The notes below the pieces were generated by a model, which was not told the origin of the DNA, ran no database searches, and saw only the letters and a program-made list of their open reading frames with translations. Source: Symsagittifera roscoffensis (lineage: Eukaryota > Xenacoelomorpha > Acoela > Convolutidae). From it: DNA of 64,000 nt. The stretch is from contig NC_087063.1 in assembly GCF_963678635.1 (NCBI RefSeq), positions 73,741,617 through 73,805,616 on the forward strand. Direction: 5' to 3'. Of this stretch, positions 35,301-46,213 are shown in pieces (position 1 is the first letter of the stretch; each line of letters starts with the position of its first letter). The translations under genes and the position numbers were made by a program.

Positions 35301-38300
35301 TTTCCCAAGTTCTCTAAGCACATCCGTCTTCCTTGCCGCCCCTTGAGGGAAAAAGTCGGCGAAACAAGAGTATCACGAAAATGAAGTTGACAAATCTGAT
35401 CCTCTGAATCTAGAAAGCGCGACAATATTTTTTCATGTGGATCATCCTTGCCATGTCGCACATTTGAAGTCATTACACTTTTCAATCCAAAACAAATCTA
35501 CGAAGCCGATGATACAGATAACCATTTTTATGTACCGACAATGCTTATAACCATGTTTTCTGCGCTACCGAACATGAAATGGGAGGTTTGAAAATGGGAG
35601 GTTTGAAATGTTGCCATTTGCGGCGACTATAGTCGCTCGTCGGGTCCACCGCTTGAAGACAGGACCACTGAACCCATGCTTATGACCATGGAAATGGGTG
35701 ACTCACCTTCGATGACTCTATGAGTTGGTCCCAGAGGAATTGTTCATCCACGTCTTTGCAGTATGCGATAGCATCTTCCACCGTGAGCACTTTGCTATCA
35801 TTGATGGTCTGCAGCGCCTGAGAGTGATTGCCAGTCCGCTTCATGATATGGATCATCTCCTTGGTCAACTGTTTCCGCTTACACACTTCAAAAGCCTGAC
35901 AACAGAATGTTATTTAAACAAACACTCACAAAGAGGGTTATTTCTACCGCCATAGTTATGATTCAGTTTCTTTCAGAAGTCATTTTTTCCTATAAAAATC
36001 ACATATTAAAATTTGAGTTTTGTTCATGAATTCAATACTTGGTTTTCACTTCGTGCTACAAACATGGCAAGCAAAAAGCGAGATAAATCAATTGAAACCA
36101 TTTCATAACATATAGAAATTCAGCAAACGATGCTTAGTGTGCTTGATATAATTTTTAGTTGTTTTGTTACCCTTGGAAAGTCAATTTCAGGATCTTCTTT
36201 GAAGAAAGCCAACAACTTCTTCGGCTCGTACTCTGCATACAGTTCCACTAGTTCATCTTCGTACCCTTTGCACTGATTAGCATCCTTCCAAAACAGTCTA
36301 TCCAAATAGTCATACAGATACCTAAACGAGGATATGCTTTAAGCATCAAAAAGCTATGAATGTACACCTACACAGGGGCGGATTAAGGGGGGAGGGCTCT
36401 TTTTCCTTTTCCCCGACTTCACACAAGTAACAATTTATGGTGTAACGAGTAGTTTTAAAAGGTTAAGTATTATGACCAAATATGTTTGTCATTTTCTAAT
36501 TAGTCCGCAAGTCAATTTTTGTTACAATCGAACAATTTGAACGGATCTACTTAACAATCTCTCTCCCCCCCCCCCCCTTTCAAGAAAGGGGGGAGATTGT
36601 TAAGTAGATTACTTGCAGCGAATTTTCGACCAATCAGAATGCAGCAAAATTCGATGTTACATACAACGCTCGAGTGCGAATTTACTGTTTTATTTACAAG
36701 GGTGGAGATTCTTTAGTAGATACAATAGGGGGGAGATTGTTAAGTATATCCATTTGAACAAAAAAAAATTTACTTAATATTACAAAAACAATGATTTGCA
36801 CGTGGGGGAAAAAAAAAGAGCCAAATAAACCACTTAAAAAACGGATTAAAAAGACATTTGTTTATTCCGCTTCTGGGACTTTCTAAAAATAACCTTACTT
36901 ATGAAACAATTATCAGACCAATATATAGAGCGATTTGATGTGGTTTTGAAGTGTACGCTCCAAGTGCGATGCTATCAAATTTTTATTTAGTCAAAATAAT
37001 ACTATATTGCATATTCTTCGTCTTACCTTCTCGCATTTTCACTCTCACTTGAGCGCAGAGATTCCACACACTTCTTCACCTCCATCTTGTCAGTGTTGTT
37101 CACAAACATCTCCAGACTTTTCTCCTTGTCGAAAGCCATCAGAGCTTCTAGCTCGGCCGTCATGTCTTTGTAGAGATCTCGTTTTTCGATTATGTCAAAC
37201 ACATAGTTGTTAGCACCTGTCAACAGAGACCATTCTAAAATTATCACATGAAAATTGCTTAAAATTACATCAAACGAAATTGCAAAACGGCTGTCATTTT
37301 TAAAAAGTCTCGTATTTCTTTAGATTTAAAATGTCAAATAATTTGAATTTGCCAGTTAATTGGACGACCATACAAAAATCAGTCTCCACTTTATTCTAGC
37401 TCAAATTTCATTAGTTAGCATTTCTCAGCCTTTTTGGAACATAGAGGCGAAGCTGAGCTTCGCACATTTGCGATACAAATATGAAGGCTATGAAAATCAA
37501 ACGAAAAAAATTCAAATCGTTTTTGTCAATAAAAAATAAAAATTGCAACAAAAACTCAAAATATCCGGAACAAAACTGCCTGCACCATTAGAAACTTTAC
37601 AAAAAGCTTTGGGAATGCTACACAGAAGTTTTCAAAATTAGGCCTTTCCGCGGAATTAAGCAGACAAAAAATGAGCAGACAGACAAGAATCTAAAATAGC
37701 CAAAATTTTCTATTTGTAAGAAAAACAAGTCTCAACTGGAATCGAACTCCCGGGCTTTGTCGTCTTAAGCATGGGGGATACAGCAAATTGGAATGAAGCT
37801 GAACCACCGAGCTACGGGAACTAAGCCCACAAAAATAAACAGACGGACGATAATCCAAAAAACTCTAGTTTGCAAAAAAGGGCCCGGCCGGATTCGAACC
37901 GCACCTTTTTGCCACCTCAAGCTGTTGTTTTACATCTAGATCAGATGCGCCGGAGGGTTGTTTGTATTTGAACTTATAATTACCACGCGGTAACAAAGTC
38001 GAAAAAACCTGAGCAGAAACTCTTCATGCCGAAAAGAAATTCAGAAAAATTCTTTAAACTTATTTTTAAAAAATGTCCCTTTTCCCGTAAGAGCACGCAC
38101 ACGCTCACAAAAACTCTTCTCGGCGTAATGATCTAATAAGAGGCCACTAAGTCGATATTAATTAGGCCAAAATTTATTGAGCAAATTTCGATTCGGCCGA
38201 ATTTTAAAATGCTAAAAACAACTGCAATTAAAATAATTTACAGCAAAAATAAACGATTCTTAGCTGTGGCAACTAAGCCGACAAAACATACGCGGACATA

Positions 38301-40935
38301 TAATAGGCAAAAGTTTTTTTGAACCGGAACAACTACCGTTTGAAAAAACTGGTCGTGGTCAGATTCGAACCCAGGACCATTGCCATCCCAGGCGTATTCG
38401 TCACCACCAGGCTAAGCGTGCAAGAGACACTACAAATTTTGAATTCTTTATGAACAAAGATACCACCAGTTCAATGAGTCCTGTGGACAAAGTTGTTTAC
38501 AGGAAAAAAAGTCTTGTGCCCAATTGCAACACCGCAAGGATAAAAAGAAAAGGCTCAAGTGAAAAATCTGCTCCGTAACTCAACTTGATCGACCACTTGA
38601 TTAAAACCATCCTTTTTCTTTTTAAGCCTATCAGAAATCAGCATTTCGCAGGTTGGATCTATTGCTTAAACTTTCTATTTAATTTAAGGGGAGGTCATCG
38701 GTCACTTGTTTTGTTTTGTTTTGAAAGAAATTAATGACATTGGCCGAGATAACTGTTACCTGAGGAAGAATTGATAGTCGCGCCCAATGAAGGAGATCCT
38801 GGAATAGCACCACCGTGCAAGTATATCTTCAGGGCCTTCCCGTACTCTCCCTGATGCTGGTACAAAATGGCCAGAGCTTGCAGAAGGGTCGTGTATTTCT
38901 GACTCTCAGGCGATGCAGCGTTTTTTAGATTCTCAACACCCTGTAACAACAGCACTTTTTTCCAGCGAAACTTCCCAAGAAATTGCTAATTTTAGTGGCA
39001 TAAACAGCAAAATTTCAATATTTTTTTTTAGTAGATTGACGTAACAATTTACACAACTATGCAGACCAGCGCTAAAACGGAACCTCTTCTAGCTTTGATA
39101 ACACAATGGTAGTGAGCCGCAACACATTGCGGCGTTTTTGCATTTACATATTTAGACCAATGCACTATTTACCTCATTTTTGATTGGGCTAAAACTTTCG
39201 TTCACTCTATTCAAAGTTAAACATAGCTACTCACTGAACTGTTGTCTTTATCGTCGCTTCTCATGCGTTTCATCGTACTATCAACCTCGTCGCTCACAAT
39301 CGATTGGTTATAAATGTGAGCAGGCCACTTGTTAACTAAATGCAGAAACTGTTCTGGTTCTTTCTTCAGAAATATCAGCAAAATCAGCTCGTAATATTCG
39401 CACCTCAATTGCGGTTCGCTTGTCGGAACATGCAAACTCAAGATTTTAAGTTGGTCTTTTTTGATAAACCCGTGAATAAACTTTTCCCAATCAGCTGAAT
39501 TTTTACCCAAAATATCTTTACAATTTTTGGCCGCCTTTTCGAACTCTTCTTGCTGGAAAAGGCGTTCCAGGTAGCGGAAACCAAACTCTCGGAATTTATC
39601 CTCTTTCAACTCTGCCCTTCTCCTGTGTGCCTCAGCCATAGCTTGATCTATCTGTTCATTTTCAAACAGCCAGTTTAGCTTATCATTCAAAGTTGTCGGA
39701 ATCGCTAAGATCAAATCGTGTCCATTATAGACTACATAATTATTTTCATTATACACAGATGACACTTTGTAGTCTGCAGCAAAGCACTCTTTGAAGTTGG
39801 CTAACTTCATCAGCTTTTCATTCACAACTTCATAGTCGTCGAACTTAGTCGGTTCAATAAGCAGAAAACTAGGGATGTCTTCTTCAACCGATTCGTCGTC
39901 ATTGTCTTCGTCATCTTCCATGTCCCGATCAAATTCAGAGGCATCTGGATAGCACATGATGACAAAGTACTTGTGGATCTTTTCATTATACGGCGCAACG
40001 CCACAGATGAAATCAGGCATACGAATTTGTTGATGTTGTTCAACGCGTTTTTCCGAAATTCCTCTCGCATCAGCGAAACTGGTTTCAAAAATTCTATATA
40101 CACTAAAAGTTTTACCCCAGCCTATAATAAGAACCGAATCGTCCGTTTTCCAGGCCAAATGACAGGGGTACAGATCATTCCTTAAATTGTCATCAACTTT
40201 ATCGATACCTTCAAAGTTTACACGTTGTTGCGTATCGAAAATAAGAACCCGGTTCGGAAGCGCATAAGCAATGTAATTATTATGCCAAGCTATTGTTGAG
40301 ACAGATCCTGATATTCTAGTAAGAGCCGTCCGCTTGTATTTTCCAAACAAACCCTTTTCCCAAAATAGAGGACGGTCACCTCCAGTTGCGAAGCATCGTG
40401 AAACTGAGAAGTTAGGATCCAAACAAATGCATTCAACTTTAAATGGCAAGCATTCTTGAACGTCAAAATCAGATTTGAAGAAACCAAAAACATTTATTCG
40501 TCCATCGTTTGAACAGGACGCAAAAAACTCACCGGTTCTATCAATGCAAAGCGATGTAACTGCAATCGGATGGACGGGGAACTTTCTATCAACGGTTACT
40601 TCGTAGCCATTGTGATCAAAAACATGTACATGGCCATTCTGGGTACCAATCATCAAAAATCTGTCGTCGATGTCCACAGCTGTGACTTTACTTTTTGCGA
40701 TAATCGTGGCCATATCATTCGATATCCTGACATACTTCAGAACAGGTTCAGCTTCTGGTTCAGTTGAGCTTGAATAAGAGTTAGATGGTGTGGATGACGT
40801 TGTGGACATTCTTCTGATGAAGCCATTGGATGTAACAGGGTCGCTCATCTGTATGCCACTTACAAGCATCGATGAAGACATCTCGGGGAGAAACACATTC
40901 CCTCCAGCTGTTGGCGTTTTCATGTAGTGTGTCAT
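17400..40935 (-). CDS. VPS41: VPS41, HOPS complex subunit, 8 exons
   Basis: Subunit of the HOPS tethering complex, which drives fusion of late endosomes, AP-3 vesicles and autophagosomes with lysosomes. Exons: 39235-40935, 38760-38940, 37027-37216, 36171-36321, 35707-35895, 33009-33204, 32584-32730 and 17400-17614. All borders are GT-AG and phases join to 989 codons (human 854). Exon 1 holds a serine-rich N-terminus, the WD/beta-propeller part ([28 protein letters not shown]) and an acidic insert [16 protein letters not shown]. Exons 2-6 are the clathrin-heavy-chain-like helical repeat; the [13 protein letters not shown] and [15 protein letters not shown] blocks in exon 6 are nearly identical to vertebrate VPS41. 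The C-terminal RING-type finger is split: first Cys pair CLICH in exon 7, remainder CSHCFHSDC and FFCPQC in exon 8. A serine-rich insert separates the two halves. The final intron is about 15 kb and holds other genes and repeats. Confidence 0.93.
17615..22209. other. VPS41 last intron, left part: dispersed repeats
   Basis: 18880-19220 has three degenerate copies of a block with AAGCCGATATAAT and CGAAACCTAT (also at 38140). Copies of the ~380-bp TATA-bearing repeat start near 19390, 20215, 20815, 21330 and 21730. No gene recognised. Confidence 0.6.
22210..22460 (-). mobile_element. tRNA-derived SINE copy 3
   Basis: Shares AACACTAGCGAGAACACGA, ATTAGTGAAAA, the minus-strand GAGTGGTTAGTGCATGAG block and the trailing AATAAAGCAGAGGACAGATGC with copies 1 and 2. 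Lies directly beside the start of the ~205-bp satellite. Confidence 0.6.
22633..26907 (-). repeat. Satellite array, about 21 copies of a ~205-bp unit
   Basis: Tandem array in the last VPS41 intron. Each unit contains the same landmarks: TGATGATGCATGTATGAATGA, TTTCTTGATAGAAAAGA, TTGCGGCTCTCTGGCGTACA and ATTCCATTCCCATAATCAATT. Unit length varies (about 202, 204, 205 and 207 bp) mainly through an A-run and a TA deletion. Minus-strand ORFs of up to 374 codons arise because 204- and 207-bp units stay in frame, while 202- and 205-bp units break it; I read the array as noncoding. Three variant-marked units (variant ACACCCAG, TTTCGGCTCTCTGACG) recur every three units between about 23265 and 24690, a trimer of ~612 bp repeated about three times. 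Confidence 0.93.
27187..28511 (-). pseudogene. Glycerophosphodiester phosphodiesterase (GDPD/GlpQ-like), intronless, one frameshift
   Basis: Family role: hydrolyses glycerophosphodiesters to sn-glycerol 3-phosphate and an alcohol. Two ORFs in different frames (28511-27804 and 27813-27187) together cover one complete GDPD domain without introns. The first has a hydrophobic N-terminus ([20 protein letters not shown]) that looks like a secretion signal, the HRG motif in TLAHRG, PEHS, and [17 protein letters not shown] carrying the metal-binding E/D and second catalytic H. The second ORF begins [13 protein letters not shown] and ends with the TWTLERSG and [11 protein letters not shown] blocks of the C-terminal barrel half. 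The frames change between about 27812 and 27830, where one base appears to be missing. This is either a recent pseudogenising indel, a sequencing error or a polymorphism; all key residues are otherwise intact. It lies inside the last VPS41 intron, on the same strand. The WRTDL-containing type resembles forms I associate with bacteria, fungi and some protists. Confidence 0.85.
29520..29870. repeat. Copy of the ~380-bp dispersed repeat
   Basis: GCTGTTCGATAGTGGAGCTTG at 29691, CTTTTAACAAGG, and a degenerate TATA region GACCTGTATAACTCTG at 29831. Another copy lies at about 31920-32290 (CGATCGATATAAGTGTCTTC). Confidence 0.65.
30535..30635 (-). mobile_element. tRNA-derived sequence (pseudo-tRNA or SINE head)
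   Basis: Minus strand has GATTTAGTGGTTAACGCATT (A-box), an anticodon-arm-like GGACTGAAGGCCC and GGGTTCGAATCCC (B-box). The 5' and 3' ends do not pair as an acceptor stem, so a functional tRNA gene is unlikely. Confidence 0.5.
31080..31574 (+). pseudogene. Merlin / ISXO2-like (IS1016-type) DNA transposase remnant
   Basis: Two overlapping frames (31115-31465 and 31365-31574) read as one DDE transposase domain of the ISXO2/Merlin type. The ATG-bearing part begins [15 protein letters not shown], matching the family's IDES...KRKY start; the first catalytic Asp is the D of MDES. It continues with [32 protein letters not shown] (second catalytic Asp in SDGW), then [17 protein letters not shown]. 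After HTN the frame breaks, and the segment that should carry the catalytic Glu (HTNxxE..W) is reduced to [13 protein letters not shown] in the next frame. The family N-terminal part is missing upstream. Inactive remnant inside the last VPS41 intron; I found no clear terminal inverted repeats. Confidence 0.72.
33586..34914. repeat. Tandem segmental duplication (~695 and ~632 bp) in VPS41 intron 5
   Basis: 33586-34281 is repeated at 34281-34914 with few mismatches; the second copy lacks about 63 bp around TTCTTGAGCTGACAA. Each copy contains one ~380-bp dispersed repeat with its TATATAA box. The near identity implies a recent duplication. Confidence 0.85.
36545..36609. repeat. Inverted repeat with poly-C/poly-G arms (VPS41 intron 3)
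   Basis: ATCTACTTAACAATCTCTCT followed by a run of 14 C and CTTT, then a 4-base loop and AAAGGGGGGAGATTGTTAAGTAGAT. Arms can pair over about 25 bp. A partial third copy, GGGGGGAGATTGTTAAGTAT, lies at 36729. Confidence 0.8.
37440..38430 (-). mobile_element. Cluster of tRNA-like/SINE sequences in VPS41 intron 2
   Basis: Begins with the hairpin GCGAAGCTGAGCTTCGC (37446) and a block shared with 33293-33480 (TTTGCGATACAAA, AAAATATCCGGAAC). On the minus strand there are tRNA-like heads at about 37730-37825 (TAGCTCGGTGGTTCAG, GGAGTTCGATTCC), 37877-37955 (GGTTCGAATCCGGCC) and 38345-38425 (TTAGCCTGGTGGTGA, GGGTTCGAATCTG). None forms an obvious full cloverleaf. Confidence 0.5.
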
Positions 40936-41687
40936 TTTCCATCTTAAATACAGGGACTGATTTAAAAACTAACTAACAGCTAATAGGTAACTCGAGAAGC
41001 GTTCATAAATGTCTCCATAAGTGCCATTCCCCTTAATGGCACAGCCAAACCGCCCGAAACACGAAAAAGACGGAACTAAGCGAAATTGATACGAAAGGGA
41101 GGGTCGGAAAATTCTGGAATTTTTGATTTTTTATCAAAAATCGATTTGAAATGGACTATTTCTCAGAAAAACTAAAACCGCCATTTTAACCAGTTACAAT
41201 GTGTCATACAAGAACAGCCGGATATGACACGACGAACAGCCGATTACGAGAAAGTAGAAAAAACGGAAGGTACAGTGGAATATCGAAAAGACAAGAAAAT
41301 GCCTCCGGACACGCGTACGTGATAAGACACTTGATCACGAGATCAAGTGGAGCCGGAGGGTTGAGTGCAGGGACTTCGATACCGACAAACTTCCGGTATC
41401 GGTATCGTGCATCTAATTTGAAGTATCGGTATCGTTTTTGCTGCTTAAGTGGTATCGGTATCGTTTTTTCTGAAAATAGCTTTTGAGTATCGGGAAAAGT
41501 ATCGTTTTGTATTGTATCTTAAAATAGACGCAGAAATAAAAAACCTTTTGTCGAACATTTTTATTTATAACACAATAAATTCAAAGCAAATGCTGACATT
41601 TATTTAGAAATACATTGCGCTAGTGGGTAGCCGGGCTCATCTGAACTTGAAGGTAATTTTTTGAGAGCCAACCCCAAGAAAACAGGA
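40936..41687. other. VPS41 upstream region and GTATCG-rich stretch
   Basis: The VPS41 5' UTR/promoter must be in or beyond the first few hundred bases; no motif stands out. 41380-41520 contains at least nine GTATCG hexamers, partly as tandem pairs, resembling 54130-54250 inside Penelope copy 1. Confidence 0.5.
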
Positions 41688-42571
41688 TGTAACAGTCGCC
41701 TACTTCGGTCACATATGAGGCTTAAGAAAAAATAGGCCCTAAAACCATTGGCTCAAGAGTCAGGGACACTATCTCTTGTGTTTTTCTACCTCAAAACGGT
41801 CGGAGCCAATTCGGTTCGCTTGCGACATGAGACTAGAACCCGTTACAGCTTAAAGGCCACTACCAAAATATCCCCCCACTCTAGAAAATAAGAACGTCCC
41901 CATACTTAGGTCTCGAGATATCCAAAATACACGAACGCCGTTAAAAACAGGGTCGGAACAATCCGTTAAGTTACTTTTTATTAGACAGTGGAACTTTGAT
42001 CCATTTCAGATGGATCAATCTAAAACTCGCCTTACCTCAACATAACAACCATAAAACACACTCGAGAAAATTAAATTAGGTACTTACATAGCAGCACACT
42101 CGAGAACTGGAGGTAACTAAATTAGTAAGCAACTTGAGAATGATCGGGGAATTAAGTTTAATTCAATAAGTTCTAATCGAACAAGTTTTATCTCAAGAAT
42201 GGAGTTTTGGTTCTGGACCATTGGGACACTTCGGTTGTCCACCTTTCCACCGAAGGCTCACTCTGGTTCAGCTAGATTCCGATCTTCTTTTGTAATCAAC
42301 GTCTCCTATATCAAGATAGGACAGCTCTACTCTCGTGGTTTTTGTTGTTATCTTGGAAATTGCGAATAGCAATTTCCCGCTCTTTTTCTGTCGTTTTCCC
42401 GCTGTTGTAAATTCGGTCGTTCTACTCTATTTTTTTTCTGTTTTCAGTTGTCGCGAGAAAACTGAGCATGACAGGCTACATTCGAATTTTTGAAAAAACA
42501 AAATTTCATTCCAAAACCACGTATTTTTGTGTTCCTCAAGGTCAAATTTCCAGATATGACCAACTGGCACA
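41688..42571 (-). repeat. 3' LTR of the gypsy-type element (884 bp)
   Basis: Direct repeat of 51372-52252 with roughly two dozen substitutions and small indels by eye, about 97 percent identity. On the minus strand it starts TGTGCCAG and ends CTGTTACA. Just outside its internal edge the minus strand reads GTCCGGGGAGTA, a short purine-rich stretch in the position of a polypurine tract. Confidence 0.9.
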
Positions 42572-43014
42572 TACTCCCCGGACTCAAGATCGATGTCCTC
42601 ATCGCGTGCTGCCGTCTGTCAGTGAATCCCCAGAAACCCGAGTGTTACTCAAGATACAGTGCCAGTGGTCATTTACAGAAGTTTGCAGCGGACTTAAGTT
42701 TATCTACAACCCAAAATTCACAACCATGTAAAATTTTCACACTATCGCTAAACAGCAATCAAAATCTGCACACACCTGCACCTGTGGATTTTTCGCTTTT
42801 TAAGCTAGTAATTTAAAAAAAATTTTGTCCTATTCAATCAGGAAATTGTCATGCAACATTTTGATTTATATAATAGATATAGCATATTAATAACAATATC
42901 TCATTTGTTAAAATTTCTCTTTGGTGAACCCAGATTTCATCCGAGTTCACCCTTGATCCCCCTTCCCTCTCAAGACTCAAGACTCTAGAATTCCCCACTG
43001 AGCCACCTGCTCAC
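42572..43014. other. 3' untranslated part of the gypsy-type element
   Basis: AT-rich between the last coding remnant and the 3' LTR. I see no ORF with family similarity here; the integrase would be expected at or before this point. Confidence 0.6.
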
Positions 43015-43802
43015 CTCGCGTTCTTCGCCTTCGAGGTACCAGACCCAGATGCATTTGACACCGTGATCTGCTTCAACAGTGCCTCTTCGTCATCGGAGCT
43101 AATCACGATCTCTTCCCAGGCTTTCAGCTGTTCATAGGACAGCATCCATTACCTTTGCTCCTGCAATCTCTTCGCTTGATTGGGCAAACTCTTCACCCTC
43201 GACTCTCGGTTCAAACAGAAGGAATTGTGCAGACTCAGGCTCACGTTCTTCGCCAAGTCTTCCTCTAGTATCGACTCTCTCGCCTTGGTGTTGTTTCTAG
43301 ACACTCTACCAACTCTTTTCCACCCCGTCGTGATCGCATTTCGTTGGGTCAGCAGAGGTCTCTTGAAGGCTTCCGGTCCTCTGGACTTACCGATGGAGCT
43401 TGTGATAGTCAATTCCATGCTTCGAAAACACAGACTGGCCGTCAGGTGAGTTATTATTGGATGATCGTCCCCTATAACCGGACTGAGCTTGAGTTGTCTG
43501 GCGAAGTTCGATATCTCCAGCAAGAGAACCTCGTTCAATACCATGAGGATGTCCCTCACAATCTTTGACTTGAGTATTATCCCTATCGGCATCCCTCGGT
43601 TCTTCTTCAAGATTGTTTTCTCCGGAGGTTCTTTTGGTAATTCGGGGTGATCTTCTATTGGTTTGCCTGATTTGTCTAGCCATCTCGTGAGTGGAAGACT
43701 GTCGTAAGTTTCCTTATCCTTGAAGGAGAAGCCATCCTTGATTTCAGGTCTATCTGCCTCCCTCTGTTTTTGTCTCTCGTAAAACTCCGTCTTCTTACTC
43801 AA
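43015..43802 (-). pseudogene. C-terminal polyprotein remnant without recognisable integrase
   Basis: The frame 43802-43149 begins LSKKTEFYERQ, which continues the RNase H end, then reads DKETYDSLPLTRWLDKSGKPIEDHPELP. No HHCC zinc finger or D,D(35)E integrase core is visible in any frame. A second short frame (about 43147-43015) encodes MLSYEQLKAWEEIVISSDDE and ends in a basic tail before a stop, probably the polyprotein C-terminus. Confidence 0.5.
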
Positions 43803-43833
43803 GCTGTCAGCGTTTTGATGTTTGTCTCGTGTT

Positions 43834-44790
43834 CTATGCTATAATGTTGTACCCATCCAGGCGAACTATCCACCTCCCAATGTAATTTTGGTCCATTGAG
43901 TACGTCTTCAGCCAGCTTAGTGCCCTGTTGTCGACTCGCAGCTTGAATGGCTCGCTGCCTACGTATGCTCTCTTTTTCTCGACAAAGGTAACCACCGCGA
44001 TCATCTCTGCTTTCGGTGCCCCGTACTTGCTCCCGTATGCTTTGGGTCTCAAGACTGTTTTCCCGTTCCATTCTTGTTCCTGATGGAGAATTCCAGAAAT
44101 CGCTACTACCGACGCATCCGTGTCTAGCACGTACATCCCTTTCTCTGTTGGCATCCCTAGTACTAGTGCCTCGCAAAACTCTTTCTTTATTCTCTGGAAT
44201 GACTCTTCTGCTGCGTTGTTCCACGTGAACTTCTTGCCCTTGTGTCTCATTAACTGTTGCATCGGGTATACCTTGTCTGCATAGCCTTTGATGAATTCTC
44301 TGTAGTAATTCGCAAAACCCAGGAAGCTCATCAATTGGTGTTCCGTTTTTGGCGATTTCCAAGTTAGAACTGTTTCTACTGCATCTGGATCTGGTCTGAT
44401 GCCGTGCCTGTCCACCATCCTGCCCAAATTTTTTATCGAATCCTTGAGTATTTCGCACTTTGACGGTTTACACTTTAGCCCCGACCTCTTCATACACGCA
44501 AGCACCTCGTCAAGTCTCTTAATTTGGTCTTTTTGTGTGGGCGTCGCTATTACCCCGTCATCCACATAGCACATTACCAGATTGTCGTACTTCTTCGTCA
44601 CACCTATCAGCGCGTGTGCCATCAACCGCTGAAATGTGGCGGTGGCATTGCAAAGACCAAACGGCATCCGTTTCCATTGAAACAGACCCAACTCGCAGGC
44701 GAACCCTGTCTTGTCCCCGTCCTGCTTCCTGAGCGGTACCTGCCAGAAGGCCGAACCTAAATCAAGAGTCGTAAAAAAACTTTGCATCAC
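43834..44790 (-). pseudogene. Reverse transcriptase palm and RNase H (gypsy-type element)
   Basis: Continues the RT in a different frame: TTLDLGSAFWQVPL, KTGFACELGLFQWKRMPFGLCNATATFQRLM, catalytic CYVDDGV, FLGFANYYREFI thumb, then RNase H with TDASVVAISGILHQ, LRPKAYGSK, KAEMIAVV and VDNRALSWL. Ty3/gypsy type. The reading frame breaks near 43834 and continues in the next ORF. Confidence 0.85.
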
Positions 44791-46213
44791 CTAACTTCGA
44801 GAGGCTCTCATCAATCCTAGGTATGGGAAAGTCACAACAAAACCTCAATTGGTCGCCTTTCTTTTTGGCCATCACTACTCCACACGCCCACGGTGATTTT
44901 GATGGTTCTATCATATCATACTCTAGTAGCGTTTCGATCTCTTTTCTACATGCATCCAATTTGTGTGGGGTCATGCGCCTCGCCCCCTCTCTGTGCGGTG
45001 CCGCATTCTCTTCAAGTTCTATTTCATGCTCAACAAAATTACAACACCCGATGTCTGCCTTATGTCTCGAAAAAACTTCTTCGTTCCGCTCTAATACGTC
45101 CCTGATGGCTTCGAGCTGTTCGTCCGTTTTCTTGCCTCTTAAATGTTCAATTTCCGGTAGGACCGGTTTGTCACTCTGCATTTCATCTAGTGTGGGCCGT
45201 TCCGGAGAATTCGAACAGCTCGATAGCCCATCGTCTGTCTCTAACTTAAGTGATTTCACAAGACCTGATGAACCTTTTATTTTCCTCAATCGTCTCAAGA
45301 TACAAATTTTGTCCCTATGATTGGGACAATCAACAACTTCATTTTGTTTTTGGTTTTCAGTCATTTCATATCGAGTTTTTACAGGTAAAGCATATCCCAG
45401 CTTCCTCCCCCTCTGTATCGTGATTGGTAGGTCAAGTGTATTCAACAAGACACTGACGCAGAGACCGCTCTTCGTTATCGAGAAGGATCTTCCTAAAACA
45501 GCAGCACTTTGACTATTTGGATTTGGGACTATGCATACCTGCTTGTTGTCACTTAGTTCATTGTAATTTTTCATTCGCAAGCTTACGATCGCCGCTTCGT
45601 TCGCCTTTAGCCTCACCCTCCTACTCAAGAATACCGGTGCTTTTTTCTCATTCGCCAGTATTAAATTTACCGGTTTAATTGCGTACCTCCTATCCGGGTT
45701 CCGTATCCTGAACATTGCGTTGTTTAGATCAATCGTTACATCGAAGTTCCTGATGAAGTCTCTGCCTAAAATGAATTGGTCAGACTCATCTAGGTTTTCT
45801 ACCACAAGAAAGCTCATCCACAGGTTGCGTTCCCCCAGATTTAGGGCTATTATTGGCGTTCTGCCCAGGACCCGCAGCGCCCCTTTGTTTGCAGCTGACA
45901 ACCGTATTCTCGAGTCTATCAAATCATTTCTGGTGAAGCCCATTCGTTCCCAAGTTTCGATTGGTATAGCGCTCAAGACCGCTCCCGTATCAAGTAACCC
46001 ACGTAACTGAGTCTTCTTGCCACTTATGTCGAGCACGTGTGCTGATACATCGGCCTCTGTCCCGATGTGCATTGCATCTTCCTCAAGCATGGCGCAGTGT
46101 CCAATCGATCTCACTTTCAACTCTTCTTTTCCTACGTAGATCTGCCCTACTAGATCTTCATCACATGTTATCATTGTTTTCGTATAGATGTTGATCCCAT
46201 CTATATTTAGCAT
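44762..46213 (-). pseudogene. Aspartic protease and N-terminal reverse transcriptase (gypsy-type element)
   Basis: Open frame of 483 residues beginning at the ATG of TAATG. The protease signature is LLDTGAVLSAI at about residue 75, followed by the second conserved block FILGRDF at about 150. A long linker follows, then the start of RT: AAPHREGARRMTPHKLDACRKEIETLLEYDMIEPSKSPWACG and LRFCCDFPIPRIDESLSKL. Relative to gypsy RTs, the stretch between RFCCDF and PIPRID is short by roughly a dozen residues (usually RxLNxVTxxDAY-like), so an in-frame deletion is likely. The frame then breaks near 44770-44790. Confidence 0.8.

Noticed and set aside
37730-37825. Functional tRNA genes
   Set aside because: A- and B-box-like motifs are present here and at several other places, but acceptor stems do not pair and copies sit in repeats, so they are read as SINE heads or pseudo-tRNAs.
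41683-41687. Five-base target-site duplication for the LTR element
   Set aside because: Left flank CAGGA and right flank GGAGC share only GGA; not enough for a duplication.
43149-43802. Integrase of the LTR element
   Set aside because: No HHCC finger and no D,D(35)E spacing in any frame between RNase H and the 3' LTR.
44823-45320. Plus-strand ORFs of 165 codons and similar across 43-48.8 kb
   Set aside because: Shadows of the gypsy-type gag-pol frames on the minus strand.
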